This document shows, in pieces, positions 55,004-63,728 of a stretch of DNA of 64,000 nucleotides. The translations under genes were made by a program, and so were the position numbers. How positions within the stretch are numbered: position 1 is the stretch's first letter; each line of letters starts with the position of its first letter. Origin of the DNA: JALQTD01 sp036825655 (GTDB lineage: Bacteria > Bacteroidota > Bacteroidia > Flavobacteriales_D > Sanyastnellaceae); assembly GCA_036825655.1 (NCBI GenBank), contig DAISXU010000001.1, forward strand, positions 51,115 through 115,114. Direction: 5' to 3'. The notes beneath the pieces are model-generated. The model did not search any database. It worked only from the letters and a program-made list of their open reading frames with translations, and was not told the origin of the DNA.

Positions 55004-58000
55004 ATGAATGAATTGACAATGAACCGACTTAACGATTTGATATTCAGCCTTAAGTCGCTAATGCTGCTTGCAGTCATTGGCACCACACAGCTTGCATACG
55101 GACAATTGGTCATCAACGAAGTTGATGCGGAAATGGCAGGCATAGACACCAAGGAATTTGTTGAGCTCCATGGCCCGGCGAACCTCTCGTTGAATGGGTT
55201 TTCATTGGTGTTCATCAATGGGGTGACAGATGCCGTGTACCAGTCGTTTTCTTTGGACGGGTTGAGCCTGAATGCTGACGGCTTTTTCTTGGCTGGCGGC
55301 CCGGGCTTGGAGAATGTGGATCTGGAGTTGCCTGAAAATTTCATGCAACCCGGAGGGGATGCTGTTGCCGTCTATGACAACACAGTAGACGCTTTTCCAA
55401 TCGGTGCCCCCGCTACGAATGAGGACCTGTTGGACGCCATGGTTTATGGAAACAGCTCTCCGACTGACTTCAGTTTGATTTCACTTTTGGTCCCTGGCCA
55501 AACTCAAATCAACGAGAACAGCAATGGAGCCTCCAGCTACCAAAGTTCAGCCCGCCTTCCTGATGGTGGCTTGCCTTTGGATCAAGGCGCATTCGTGCAA
55601 CAGACACCCTCTCCGGGATATTCGAATGTGCTGGCGTGTGACGGTGGCAACATTGCTTTAGCCAACCCTGCCAATGCTGAGGTTTGTTCTGATCAAGGGG
55701 TGGTTCAGGTAGCGTTTGTTCATACATCGGATGCTGCTACGGCGAGTGTTTCACTGGCCCTAGTGAACCCAGACACGGGGTTGATTTTGGATGTTTTTGC
55801 TGGAACAGTAGCCAATTTTGAAGGGTATGGTGATGCCGCAATTGAGGTTTGGGCCGTTTCCCATGATTTCCCCTTGGATCCTGCAACGACGGATGCGGGA
55901 ATGCCCGTTGATGGAATTTCAAATGGCGGTGGATGCACCTCATTGAGCTATGCCCCCGTTACGGTTTTGACCGTGACGTGCGAGGCGCCCTCGTGTGACG
56001 GAGGTGTCGTAACAGACGCAGGGGGAACACCGACAGCTTTGGGATGTGCTGGATTTGAAAACGCCATCATTTCCTTTGGATACACGTCAGAGGCATTTGA
56101 GGCAGATTATGTGTTTTGCATCACGGATGAAGCGGGTATGATTTTGGATACCGTAAGCTACCCGACGTACGATTTCTCTGCGCTTGGCGCAGGCAGTTAT
56201 CAGGTTTGGGGGGTGAGCGCTTTGGATGGTTTTGTTGAGTCTACATTGGCGGCTGGCGAACCGGTAACAGAGGTGATGGGAATGACTTGTGATAGCCTGT
56301 CAATCGGCGCGTTGGAGGTAGAGATTTTGGAATGCGAAAGCGGAAGCTTCTGCGAGGAAATTTTCATCAGCGAGTACGTCGAGGGGAACAGCAACAACAA
56401 GGCCATTGAGCTTTATAACCCCTCTCCAATCGACATTGACTTGTCCACTTACGTGATTGAAACCTGGAACAACGGGGCGTCGGAGCCCACGAATCAACAA
56501 TCCCTCGAGGGCATTCTTCCGGCAGGCGAAGTGTTTGTTTTGATGAACGCGAACGCGGTTCCGGAATTGGCGGTGGAAGGCGATTTGGTGAGCCAAGCGA
56601 CGTGGTTCAATGGAAACGATGTCATTCGGTTGTTGAATGGGTCAGAAGTGATAGACCAAATGGGCGTAATCGGTCCAGATCCAGGCGAACCCTTTGAGGT
56701 GGCCGATGGAACGGGGTCCATGGCGGAATACACCCTCGTCAGGAAGGCCAACGTATCTCAAGGAACAACGGATTGGGCTTTGGGCAGCCAGCAGTGGGAC
56801 GTGTACCCGCAAGACACATTCGATTTCATTGGCGATCACAGCGCGAGCTGCGGAGGAACACCTCCCATGCAAGTGGGGTTTGCGGCCAGTGAATTGTATG
56901 TCGCTGAAGGAATGGGCGCATCCATTGTGATGCAGGTGGGATTCCCGCTACAACAGGCAGATGTTCAGGTCAACGTCATCGGAGGCGATGCCGTTTTGGG
57001 AGAAGACTACCCAGGCATTTACCCCTTGAATTTCTCTTTTGAAGTGGGGCTTTTGAACGACCTCTTCTTCACGTTCGCCCCCATCAACGATGAGGACCCA
57101 GAACCACAAGAGGACGTGATTTTGGAGCTGACTGTGGTGCAAGAGGATGTGGAGGTTTTGATCAGCCAACTGACCATTCACATCTTACCATCTGATTTAA
57201 CGTACCCTGTTTATGACATTGTTCAGGTGCGCCCAATCAACCCAAATGGAGTGGCGGATTCGCTTGATGTTGCCTGTGAACTGAGAGGAATAGTGCACGG
57301 TTGGAACGATTACCCCTCTGCTTTCCAGTTCACTTTAATCGACGAGACGGGCGGCATCAACGTGTTCAGTCCGGTTTCGAATTTTGGCTACACCGAGGTG
57401 GTTCCAGGAGACAGTGTTCGCATCCGTGGGTACATTGATCAGTATGCGGGATTGACTCAAATCATCGCCGACACCTTGATTTATGAAGGGAGTGGTTTCA
57501 CCACGCAAGAGCCTTTTTTGGTGAATGAGCTCGATGAAGACACGGAGTCGCGCATTGTGAAGTTGAAGTGTGTTGAGTTGGTGGACCCCGCGCAGTGGAC
57601 GAATTCAGTTCCAAGCTTCGAGGTGGACATCACCACCGGGGCAAACGTCTACAGCATGCGAATTGATGCCAACACGGATCTCTTCGGCTCGGAGGCCCCA
57701 ATGGGAACCTTTGGGGTGGTAGGCATTGCAGACCAGCGCGACTTTGAAGCGCCATACTTTTCAGAATACAGGATTTCGCCAAGGAACCAATTCGACTTAT
57801 CGGAACCGGTTGTTTCGGATTTCACAGTGGAATCCCCGTGGTCGCTCACTGGTGGTCCTTTGAACATCTCGAACAATTCTACCGGTGCAGGCGGGTATTA
57901 TTGGACATTCGGCAATGGCGATTCCAGCCAGGACCAACTGCCGAGCTACGAATACAGCGAGGAAGGTGTGTATACAGTTACCCTCAACGTGACGAGTTTG

Positions 58001-58315
58001 GATGGAAACTGTTCAGCGCAGTCGACCAACCTCGTGAGCATCATTGTTGTGAGTGTAGAGGAGGCATTTGCTGAATTGGGTGCACACCTTTGGCCCAACC
58101 CCGCGCAACAAGGAACCTCCGTGCGATTGGAAGCACCCCTTGCGGGAAGGTGGTCTTTGCATTCCATGCAAGGTCAGCTGCTGCTCACGGGTCAACAAAC
58201 AAGTGCAGGGCCCACCCGCATTCCAACGGAGGGCCTAGTTCCAGGCATGTATGTGATTCAGCTTGAATCGAATTCTGGCACTTCAACTCAGGCTGTTCGC
58301 TTGGTTGTTCAGTAA
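55004..58315 (+). CDS. Large secreted lamin-tail/PKD protein with T9SS type A tail
   Basis: A 1103-residue secreted protein. Order: signal peptide (to LAYGQ), lamin-tail domain 1 (LVINEVDAEMAGIDTKEFVELHG), two beta-sandwich units with similar CDGG openings, lamin-tail domain 2 (IFISEYVEGNSNNKAIELYN, about 445-590), a Calx-beta-like repeat (about 620-730), a DUF5689/OB-like domain (about 740-880), a PKD domain (WTFGNGDSSQ, about 945-1020) and a type A sorting domain from LWPNPAQQG to VRLVVQ. Such proteins are surface adhesins or nuclease-like scaffolds; no catalytic motif is seen. It stands alone, convergent with the nuclease gene and ending 11 bases from it. A second start at 55019 is possible. 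Confidence 0.9.
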   Translation: MNELTMNRLNDLIFSLKSLMLLAVIGTTQLAYGQLVINEVDAEMAGIDTKEFVELHGPANLSLNGFSLVFINGVTDAVYQSFSLDGLSLNADGFFLAGGPGLENVDLELPENFMQPGGDAVAVYDNTVDAFPIGAPATNEDLLDAMVYGNSSPTDFSLISLLVPGQTQINENSNGASSYQSSARLPDGGLPLDQGAFVQQTPSPGYSNVLACDGGNIALANPANAEVCSDQGVVQVAFVHTSDAATASVSLALVNPDTGLILDVFAGTVANFEGYGDAAIEVWAVSHDFPLDPATTDAGMPVDGISNGGGCTSLSYAPVTVLTVTCEAPSCDGGVVTDAGGTPTALGCAGFENAIISFGYTSEAFEADYVFCITDEAGMILDTVSYPTYDFSALGAGSYQVWGVSALDGFVESTLAAGEPVTEVMGMTCDSLSIGALEVEILECESGSFCEEIFISEYVEGNSNNKAIELYNPSPIDIDLSTYVIETWNNGASEPTNQQSLEGILPAGEVFVLMNANAVPELAVEGDLVSQATWFNGNDVIRLLNGSEVIDQMGVIGPDPGEPFEVADGTGSMAEYTLVRKANVSQGTTDWALGSQQWDVYPQDTFDFIGDHSASCGGTPPMQVGFAASELYVAEGMGASIVMQVGFPLQQADVQVNVIGGDAVLGEDYPGIYPLNFSFEVGLLNDLFFTFAPINDEDPEPQEDVILELTVVQEDVEVLISQLTIHILPSDLTYPVYDIVQVRPINPNGVADSLDVACELRGIVHGWNDYPSAFQFTLIDETGGINVFSPVSNFGYTEVVPGDSVRIRGYIDQYAGLTQIIADTLIYEGSGFTTQEPFLVNELDEDTESRIVKLKCVELVDPAQWTNSVPSFEVDITTGANVYSMRIDANTDLFGSEAPMGTFGVVGIADQRDFEAPYFSEYRISPRNQFDLSEPVVSDFTVESPWSLTGGPLNISNNSTGAGGYYWTFGNGDSSQDQLPSYEYSEEGVYTVTLNVTSLDGNCSAQSTNLVSIIVVSVEEAFAELGAHLWPNPAQQGTSVRLEAPLAGRWSLHSMQGQLLLTGQQTSAGPTRIPTEGLVPGMYVIQLESNSGTSTQAVRLVVQ

Positions 58316-58325
58316 GCGATAGGGG

Positions 58326-60065
58326 TCAACAGATGTTCCCAAATTGACCGAGAAAGGCCAGCAGGTCGCCAACGCTGATGACGCCATCTTCGTTGAAATC
58401 TCCTGTGCACCCGTCTCCGCAGTTTTGAAGCTCAACAGCATCATTTACCCCATCTCCATCGCTGTCTGCATCATCTGGGTCGGTCATGAACAAGGTCAAT
58501 TCTACGGCGTCACTTAAACCATCTCCGTCGGAATCTGAGCAGGCATCTCCCAGTCCGTCAGAATTGAAATCGGACTGGTCTTCGTTCGCCAATGAAACGC
58601 AATTGTCATACAAATCAGGAACCCCATCTCCGTCGCTGTCCGTCAAATTCCCGGCAGCGGCCAGGTCAGCAATGATCAGGAAATGATCTGATGCGTCTTC
58701 GCTGTCACTTGAATTCAAACTAAATTGAAATAACCGCGCTACGGACATCACACCAGTGTTCAATGAGAAGGCATGAAGAACGGGCGCTACGTCATCTCGG
58801 GTGATGATGTAATCGAGTTTACCTGGAATGAATTCACTGAAGGGGTTTTCCCAAGTGAAGTCGATGGGCAGATCGGATTGTAAAATGGGCCATTCCGTTA
58901 GGTCACTTCCGTCGGCATCCGGCGCAAAATCTGGTCCGTAGGTGGACTCATCGGAAATGTCGCCTGTGATCAAGGTGTGAATCGGACCGGCGAGCCCCAC
59001 CATGTTCAAATCTCCACCAAACACCGCTGGCGCAGTTGAGGCAAGTTGGATGGTTCCATCCGTATCATAAGCATCGCGCATGAAGGACATGAATTCGTCC
59101 GCCTCGGATTGTCGCTGGGCCTCATTGCTATTGCCCCCGCAACATTTCAAGTGGCTGGAAGTAAATAACATGGGGTCTTCCCAACCCGGTACTCCCTCAA
59201 TGATGACCGGGAACGACCTGAAAACGTCAGCGAAGCTGGAGGCAATGGGATACTTGGACGCGACCATGAGGTCGTAATCATCTTTCACAACGTACCAGGA
59301 CCCTGATTCCAGAGGAAGCCACGCGTTGAGCTTGTTGGTCATGCTGGAGGCACTGGTGTTGCTTACCTCGGAAAAGCCGATGATGTCGGGGTCTGCGGCT
59401 GTCAGCAACCGGTTCATGGCCGCTTCGGCTCCGGTTTGCCCCAATCGGTTGTTGAGGTTCCAAAACCCAATCCGCACAGCTGTTTCTTCGTGACGGTCCA
59501 AAGACAGCATGTTTTCGGGCGCCTCGCTCATGCTCAGAGGATGCGCCGCTCCACCTGATGGAAAAGCAACTGACCCGTCGTACCAGGCTATGCGGGAATT
59601 GGAACTCTCGGCCATGTTGCAATCGCTCCTGCGAATGGCCAATTCGAAATGCGTGGAACTGTAGGTCGGAGCACAGTGCATTCCGATGTCATTGAGCCCT
59701 TCACTTCCGCTTCCACCCGTGTATCGAATGACGGATCGTTGGGGCCAATTCACCAAAACATCAACCCCGAGGCCCAAATTCGCATAATTCGCACCCGTTG
59801 TGGGGTCGTCATCGGCATCAATGAGCAGGAACTGGCTGTTGGGGAGGATGGTTTCGTCCAGTGCAATTTCAGAGGTGAATTCAATCCGGACAAAAAGCCA
59901 GTCAGCATTCGATGCCAATTCAAGGGAAGAGTAATCCCCATAACCCTCAGACTCCCAAACATTTGCTCCTGACCAGTCGTTGAAGACTCCATCGAGTTGA
60001 ATTTGGGCGAACACCCCAATTGGAAGGAGCAAGGCGAATGCAAAAAGGCAGTGTTGAGGTTTCAT
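58326..60065 (-). CDS. Secreted endonuclease/exonuclease/phosphatase-fold protein with calcium-binding repeats
   Basis: A 579-residue exported protein with a signal peptide to VFAQ. After an N-terminal beta domain (about 20-170) comes an endonuclease/exonuclease/phosphatase fold: VRIGFWNLNNRLGQ, DPDIIGFSEVSN (catalytic Glu), GGDLNMVG and, at the end, SDHFLIIADL. It then has thrombospondin type 3-like repeats (DSDGDGVPDLYDNC, DSDGDGLSDAVE, DSDGDGVNDAVE) and ends DFNEDGVISVGDLLAFLGQFGNIC, a dockerin-like EF-hand tail. The activity is likely extracellular DNA or phosphodiester cleavage with Ca/Mg. I place the start at the ATG at 60065; a longer open frame upstream lacks sense as a protein. Confidence 0.9.
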   Translation of the reverse strand: MKPQHCLFAFALLLPIGVFAQIQLDGVFNDWSGANVWESEGYGDYSSLELASNADWLFVRIEFTSEIALDETILPNSQFLLIDADDDPTTGANYANLGLGVDVLVNWPQRSVIRYTGGSGSEGLNDIGMHCAPTYSSTHFELAIRRSDCNMAESSNSRIAWYDGSVAFPSGGAAHPLSMSEAPENMLSLDRHEETAVRIGFWNLNNRLGQTGAEAAMNRLLTAADPDIIGFSEVSNTSASSMTNKLNAWLPLESGSWYVVKDDYDLMVASKYPIASSFADVFRSFPVIIEGVPGWEDPMLFTSSHLKCCGGNSNEAQRQSEADEFMSFMRDAYDTDGTIQLASTAPAVFGGDLNMVGLAGPIHTLITGDISDESTYGPDFAPDADGSDLTEWPILQSDLPIDFTWENPFSEFIPGKLDYIITRDDVAPVLHAFSLNTGVMSVARLFQFSLNSSDSEDASDHFLIIADLAAAGNLTDSDGDGVPDLYDNCVSLANEDQSDFNSDGLGDACSDSDGDGLSDAVELTLFMTDPDDADSDGDGVNDAVELQNCGDGCTGDFNEDGVISVGDLLAFLGQFGNIC

Positions 60066-60111
60066 GTAGAACAAGGATTGATGAACCGAAGTTACGGGTA
60101 CTTTTGGGCGC

Positions 60112-61077
60112 ATGACACGCACGCAAAGCACCTGGTTGCTCCACTTTACGGTGATCATTTTTGGATTCACCGGGATTTTGGGGAAGCTCATCACCCTTCC
60201 CGCTGATCGGCTGGTGTTTTGGCGGGTGTTGATTGGGGGTGGACTGATTGCTTTGTGGTTGATTGTTCGAGGACGGCTGAAGCGTTTTCCCAACGGGGTG
60301 CGTTGGAAGGTCGTCGGTGTGGGCTGGATTGCTGCAGCTCATTGGGTCACTTTTTTTGCGAGCATTCAAATCAGTACGGTGTCGGTTGCCCTTGCGACAT
60401 TGGCGGTTACGCCCCTTTTTGTCAGCTTCCTCGAGCCCTTGATTCATAAAAGGAAGGTGGATGTTCGTGAAATTGCTTTAGGAATCGTCATCTTGTTGGG
60501 GTTGCTTTTGGTGCTTTTTGCGCCAGGTTTGGAATCTGGGGGGATTTCGGCTGCATGGTCTGGATTCACTGAAGGGGGTGATCACGTGGTTGGTGTTGGT
60601 CTGGCCCTTGTTTCTGCGGCTTTAGCGGGTTTGTTCAGTGTGCTCAATTCGGTCTTGGTAAAGCAGTACGATTCTGCAAATTTGTCGAGGCTCGAGTTGT
60701 TGGGGGCTGCCATGGGTTTGGCCTTGCTTTTTGCGCTCCAAGGGGATCTTTTTGAGCGATCGTTCTGGGCTATATCCGCCCAAGACTGGATTTGGATTGG
60801 TTTGTTGGCGACGGTGGCTACATCGTTTGCCTATTTGGCAAGCATTGAGGTGATGAGGCAGTTGACCCCCTTCACGATTGCCCTAGCCATCAACATGGAG
60901 CCGGTGTACAGCATCGTTTTTGCTGCTTGGTTCTTCGATGAGGCCAAAGGGTTGAATGGGTGGTTTTACCTCGGGGCCGCCACCATCATTGGAACCGTTT
61001 TCATCAACAGTGTTTGGAAGAGCTGGAGAAGAAGGCGAACGAATCGGATGCAGTCGTTCGTCAATCCTCAAGCGTGA
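60112..61077 (+). CDS. EamA-family (DMT superfamily) transporter
   Basis: A 321-residue membrane protein with about ten helices in two EamA repeats: the first begins LLHFTVIIFGFTGILGKLI and the second VGVGLALVSAALAGLFSVLNSVLV; the second ends with FTIALAINMEPVYSIVFAAWFF, the classic EamA glutamate-proline motif. Members export metabolites such as amino acids or nucleosides; the substrate is unknown. A basic tail (RRRRTNR) suggests a cytoplasmic end. It is divergent from the nuclease and overlaps hemW at its 3' end by 17 bases on the opposite strand. Confidence 0.92.
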   Translation: MTRTQSTWLLHFTVIIFGFTGILGKLITLPADRLVFWRVLIGGGLIALWLIVRGRLKRFPNGVRWKVVGVGWIAAAHWVTFFASIQISTVSVALATLAVTPLFVSFLEPLIHKRKVDVREIALGIVILLGLLLVLFAPGLESGGISAAWSGFTEGGDHVVGVGLALVSAALAGLFSVLNSVLVKQYDSANLSRLELLGAAMGLALLFALQGDLFERSFWAISAQDWIWIGLLATVATSFAYLASIEVMRQLTPFTIALAINMEPVYSIVFAAWFFDEAKGLNGWFYLGAATIIGTVFINSVWKSWRRRRTNRMQSFVNPQA

Positions 61078-62203
61078 ACAAATCCGAGGCGATCGCATCG
61101 CCGATGAGCCATCGATCCTCAGGAATCCTCCATTGATTCCCTGCGGTCGGTTGCAGATCTCCGCGTGCAACGGCTGCATCCCAGGCGCGTTGTTCCAGTT
61201 GGTCTGGTCTTCGATTGAATTGACTTTCCAGTTGATCTAAATCGATGCCTCGAGCGGTTCTAAGGCCTGTCATGATGCGCTCATTGTAGCGATCCACCGG
61301 GGTTAAAATATCCCATTCGGCTGGAAGGGTACCTGACTTGCTGAGGGCTCGCAAATAGTTGGGGTTGTTAGGACGGTTTGCATAGCGATTCTCTCCATCA
61401 AATCCGTGGGCACCAGGCCCGATTCCTAGGTAAGGTACTCCTTCCCAGTAGCGCGCATTGTGCACGGCGTGACCACCAGGTTGGGCAAAATTAGAGACCT
61501 CATAATGATCCCATCCTTTCTGCTGTGCGCTGTTGCAAAGCGACAAGTAAGCCGCTTCAACCAGGGACTCTGGCGCTTCTCGTTCCAGTCCTTTCGCCAC
61601 CCTAGCGCCCAAAACGGTGCGAGGCTCAACGGTCAGTAAGTAAGCGCTTAGGTGGTTGATTGGCAGCTCCATTGCCCGCATCAAATCATCGTTCCAGCCC
61701 ACCAAATCCCTTCCAGGCAATCCGTACATGAGGTCGAGCGTCATGCGCTGAAAGCCAAGGTTAGCCGCCAAAGAAATGGCTTCCGCAGCTTCTACTCCAG
61801 TATGGGTTCTGCCCATCCATAGCAACGCTGAGTCGTCGAATGTTTGAACCCCGACGCTCAACCGGTCAACGCCCGCTTTCAACCACCCCATCAGGTTGTT
61901 TGCGTTGAGGTCTTCGGGATTGGCCTCCAGGGTGATTTCATCGAATGTTGAATCAGGAAATTCAGTCTTTACTGAATGGATGAGCCGTTCGATTTGGTGA
62001 GCGTTTAATACGGAAGGCGTTCCTCCTCCAAAGTAGATGGTGCGTGGGGAACCCTTGGCTCTCCAATCCTCCGCTCGAATGCCCAGCTCCCGAATCATGG
62101 CTTGCACCATTTCTTCCACCGATGTCAGTTTTGTACTGAAGTGAAAGTCGCAATAGTGACAAGCTTTTCTGCAGAATGGTATGTGGAAATAGAGGCTGAA
62201 CAC
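61061..62203 (-). CDS. hemW: HemW-like radical SAM protein (coproporphyrinogen III oxidase-like)
   Basis: A 380-residue radical SAM protein. SLYFHIPFCRKACHYCDFHFST contains the CxxxCxxC iron-sulfur motif plus the extra Cys of HemW; GGGTPSVL, LEANPED and SVGVQTFDD are family blocks. HemW is a heme chaperone rather than a true HemN because the HemN N-terminal trip wire and a further Cys context are missing. I take a GTG at 62203 as the start (MFSLYFHIPFC); the open frame extends to 62551 but the additional residues are low-complexity and overlap the divergent biotin-carrier gene. No ATG is available at this point. Confidence 0.9.
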   Translation of the reverse strand: MFSLYFHIPFCRKACHYCDFHFSTKLTSVEEMVQAMIRELGIRAEDWRAKGSPRTIYFGGGTPSVLNAHQIERLIHSVKTEFPDSTFDEITLEANPEDLNANNLMGWLKAGVDRLSVGVQTFDDSALLWMGRTHTGVEAAEAISLAANLGFQRMTLDLMYGLPGRDLVGWNDDLMRAMELPINHLSAYLLTVEPRTVLGARVAKGLEREAPESLVEAAYLSLCNSAQQKGWDHYEVSNFAQPGGHAVHNARYWEGVPYLGIGPGAHGFDGENRYANRPNNPNYLRALSKSGTLPAEWDILTPVDRYNERIMTGLRTARGIDLDQLESQFNRRPDQLEQRAWDAAVARGDLQPTAGNQWRIPEDRWLIGDAIASDLFTLED

Positions 62204-62241
62204 GGCGGCAAGTTCGGGTGAAAATCGAACTAACTTGCAGC

Positions 62242-62727
62242 ATGCAATACGAAGTTCGATGGCCCGATGGCCAAAAGGCCCTGACGAATACGACGAATTC
62301 GGAGCAATCAGTTTGGACGCCGCAAGGACCGTGTGCTTGGGATGTCCGGGTGGGAAACCGGAACCATAGGATTTTGTTGTTATCGGGACCCGATAGCCAA
62401 GGACACGTGCAATTGAGGCTGGATGGGGTGAAGTGGTCGGCTTCAGTGGTGGACGAGCAAATGATGCTGTTGGAGCGAATGGGCATGAGCACGGAGGCAG
62501 AGGGGGTAGATCGCGAGTTGTTAGCCCCCATGCCTGGAAAGGTGTTGTCAATTGAGGTTGAGCTGAATTCGCTGGTTCAAGAAGGCGATCCCCTCCTTGT
62601 TTTGGAGGCCATGAAAATGGAAAACGTACTGAAATCGAGCCGTGCTGGCCGCGTCGAGCGCATCGAGGCGGTTGCGGGTACCGCCGTTGAAAAAGGCGCA
62701 GTTTTAATCACCTTCGCAGACGAATGA
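62242..62727 (+). CDS. Biotin carboxyl carrier protein subunit
   Basis: A 161-residue biotin acceptor. The C-terminal biotinyl domain shows LLAPMPGKVLSIEVEL and the biotinylation motif EAMKMENVL with the acceptor lysine near residue 128; the N-terminal part is a Bacteroidota-type extension. It carries CO2 for an acyl-CoA carboxylase (acetyl- or propionyl-CoA), but neither biotin carboxylase nor carboxyltransferase is in the window. I use the ATG at 62242; an upstream GTG at 62218 would overlap the hemW leader. Its stop overlaps the next start (ATGA). Confidence 0.92.
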   Translation: MQYEVRWPDGQKALTNTTNSEQSVWTPQGPCAWDVRVGNRNHRILLLSGPDSQGHVQLRLDGVKWSASVVDEQMMLLERMGMSTEAEGVDRELLAPMPGKVLSIEVELNSLVQEGDPLLVLEAMKMENVLKSSRAGRVERIEAVAGTAVEKGAVLITFADE

Positions 62728-63728
62728 TGAAAGGAATCCGTTTACACCTCACCATGAGATGCATCTTTCTTATGCTTTTCGCTTTGGGAAGCACCCGCGC
62801 CACCGCGCAAGATTGCAACAACCCACAGTTGATTTGCGGAGAAGCACCGACGGCCATTGGCCTCAGCAACCTACAACCCGTCACCTATGAGTGCATGAAC
62901 GCACCGTATACGCTGTTCCTGCAATTCACGACGAACTTAAACACGAGCTTCACGGGGTCGGTTAACCTCCATTTCGACGCCATGAATTGCGGCACGGACG
63001 GCGTGCCCGACATCATTCAGGCGATCATTGTAAAGCCAAATCAGCAAGATTTCTGCAATGACCTGGCCTACACCCCGGTTTCTCCATGCTTGGATGTAAC
63101 CGGCCCTACAACCCTGTCCACGGTGGGCTTAACCCCCAACACCGACTACCTCATCATCTTAGGAACCGCGCACGAACCAACGAATTCCCCGTGCTCGATG
63201 ACCCTGAGCTTAACGGGTTCGGCGATTGGAATCAACGCGTGTTGCACCGCAAACCTCGCCCAAGGACAGAGTGCCGAAATTTCGGTCGTGGGCGGCGATC
63301 CAGCCTTGGGATATGTTTGGTCGCCAGAGTATTACATCACCCCCACAACGGGAGAGCAGGTCACTGTTTCCCCCCTCAACACCACAACATACACAGTGTC
63401 CGGTTTCATTGGGGCATGCGCGTATTCTGATGCTGTCACGGTCACCGTTGGGAATCCACTTGACATTCCCAACAGCTTCACACCCAATGACGATGGATTC
63501 AATGACTTTTGGTCCATACCTGATTTGATTCCCTACGATCGGGCACGGCTGTTGATTTACGACCGATGGGGCCAAGTTGTTTACAGAAGCACGGGGTATC
63601 CAAAACCCTGGGATGGAAACCGAAATGGCAAGGCGGTGCCTGAAGGGGCATATTACTATACCATTGACCTCAACGACGAAGGACTAAACCTTCCCACAAT
63701 TACGGGATCCATTACGTTGGTAAGATGA
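62724..63728 (+). CDS. Secreted protein with type B gliding-motility (CHU_C) sorting tail
   Basis: A 334-residue exported protein with signal peptide ending ATAQ and cysteine-rich strands (about residues 30-240). From IPNSFTPNDDGFNDFWSI to TGSITLVR is a T9SS type B sorting domain (gliding_CterC), including the RARLLIYDRWGQVVYRS core and PWDGNRNGKAVPEGAYYYTIDL. Type B cargos commonly use a dedicated PorP/SprF partner, and indeed a PorP/SprF gene follows with an ATGA overlap. The middle of the protein has no recognised fold. Confidence 0.92.
   Translation: MMKGIRLHLTMRCIFLMLFALGSTRATAQDCNNPQLICGEAPTAIGLSNLQPVTYECMNAPYTLFLQFTTNLNTSFTGSVNLHFDAMNCGTDGVPDIIQAIIVKPNQQDFCNDLAYTPVSPCLDVTGPTTLSTVGLTPNTDYLIILGTAHEPTNSPCSMTLSLTGSAIGINACCTANLAQGQSAEISVVGGDPALGYVWSPEYYITPTTGEQVTVSPLNTTTYTVSGFIGACAYSDAVTVTVGNPLDIPNSFTPNDDGFNDFWSIPDLIPYDRARLLIYDRWGQVVYRSTGYPKPWDGNRNGKAVPEGAYYYTIDLNDEGLNLPTITGSITLVR

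Noticed and set aside
60066..60293. N-terminal extension of the nuclease-fold gene
   Set aside because: The extra 76 residues precede a clean signal peptide, are low-quality sequence and overlap the divergent EamA gene.
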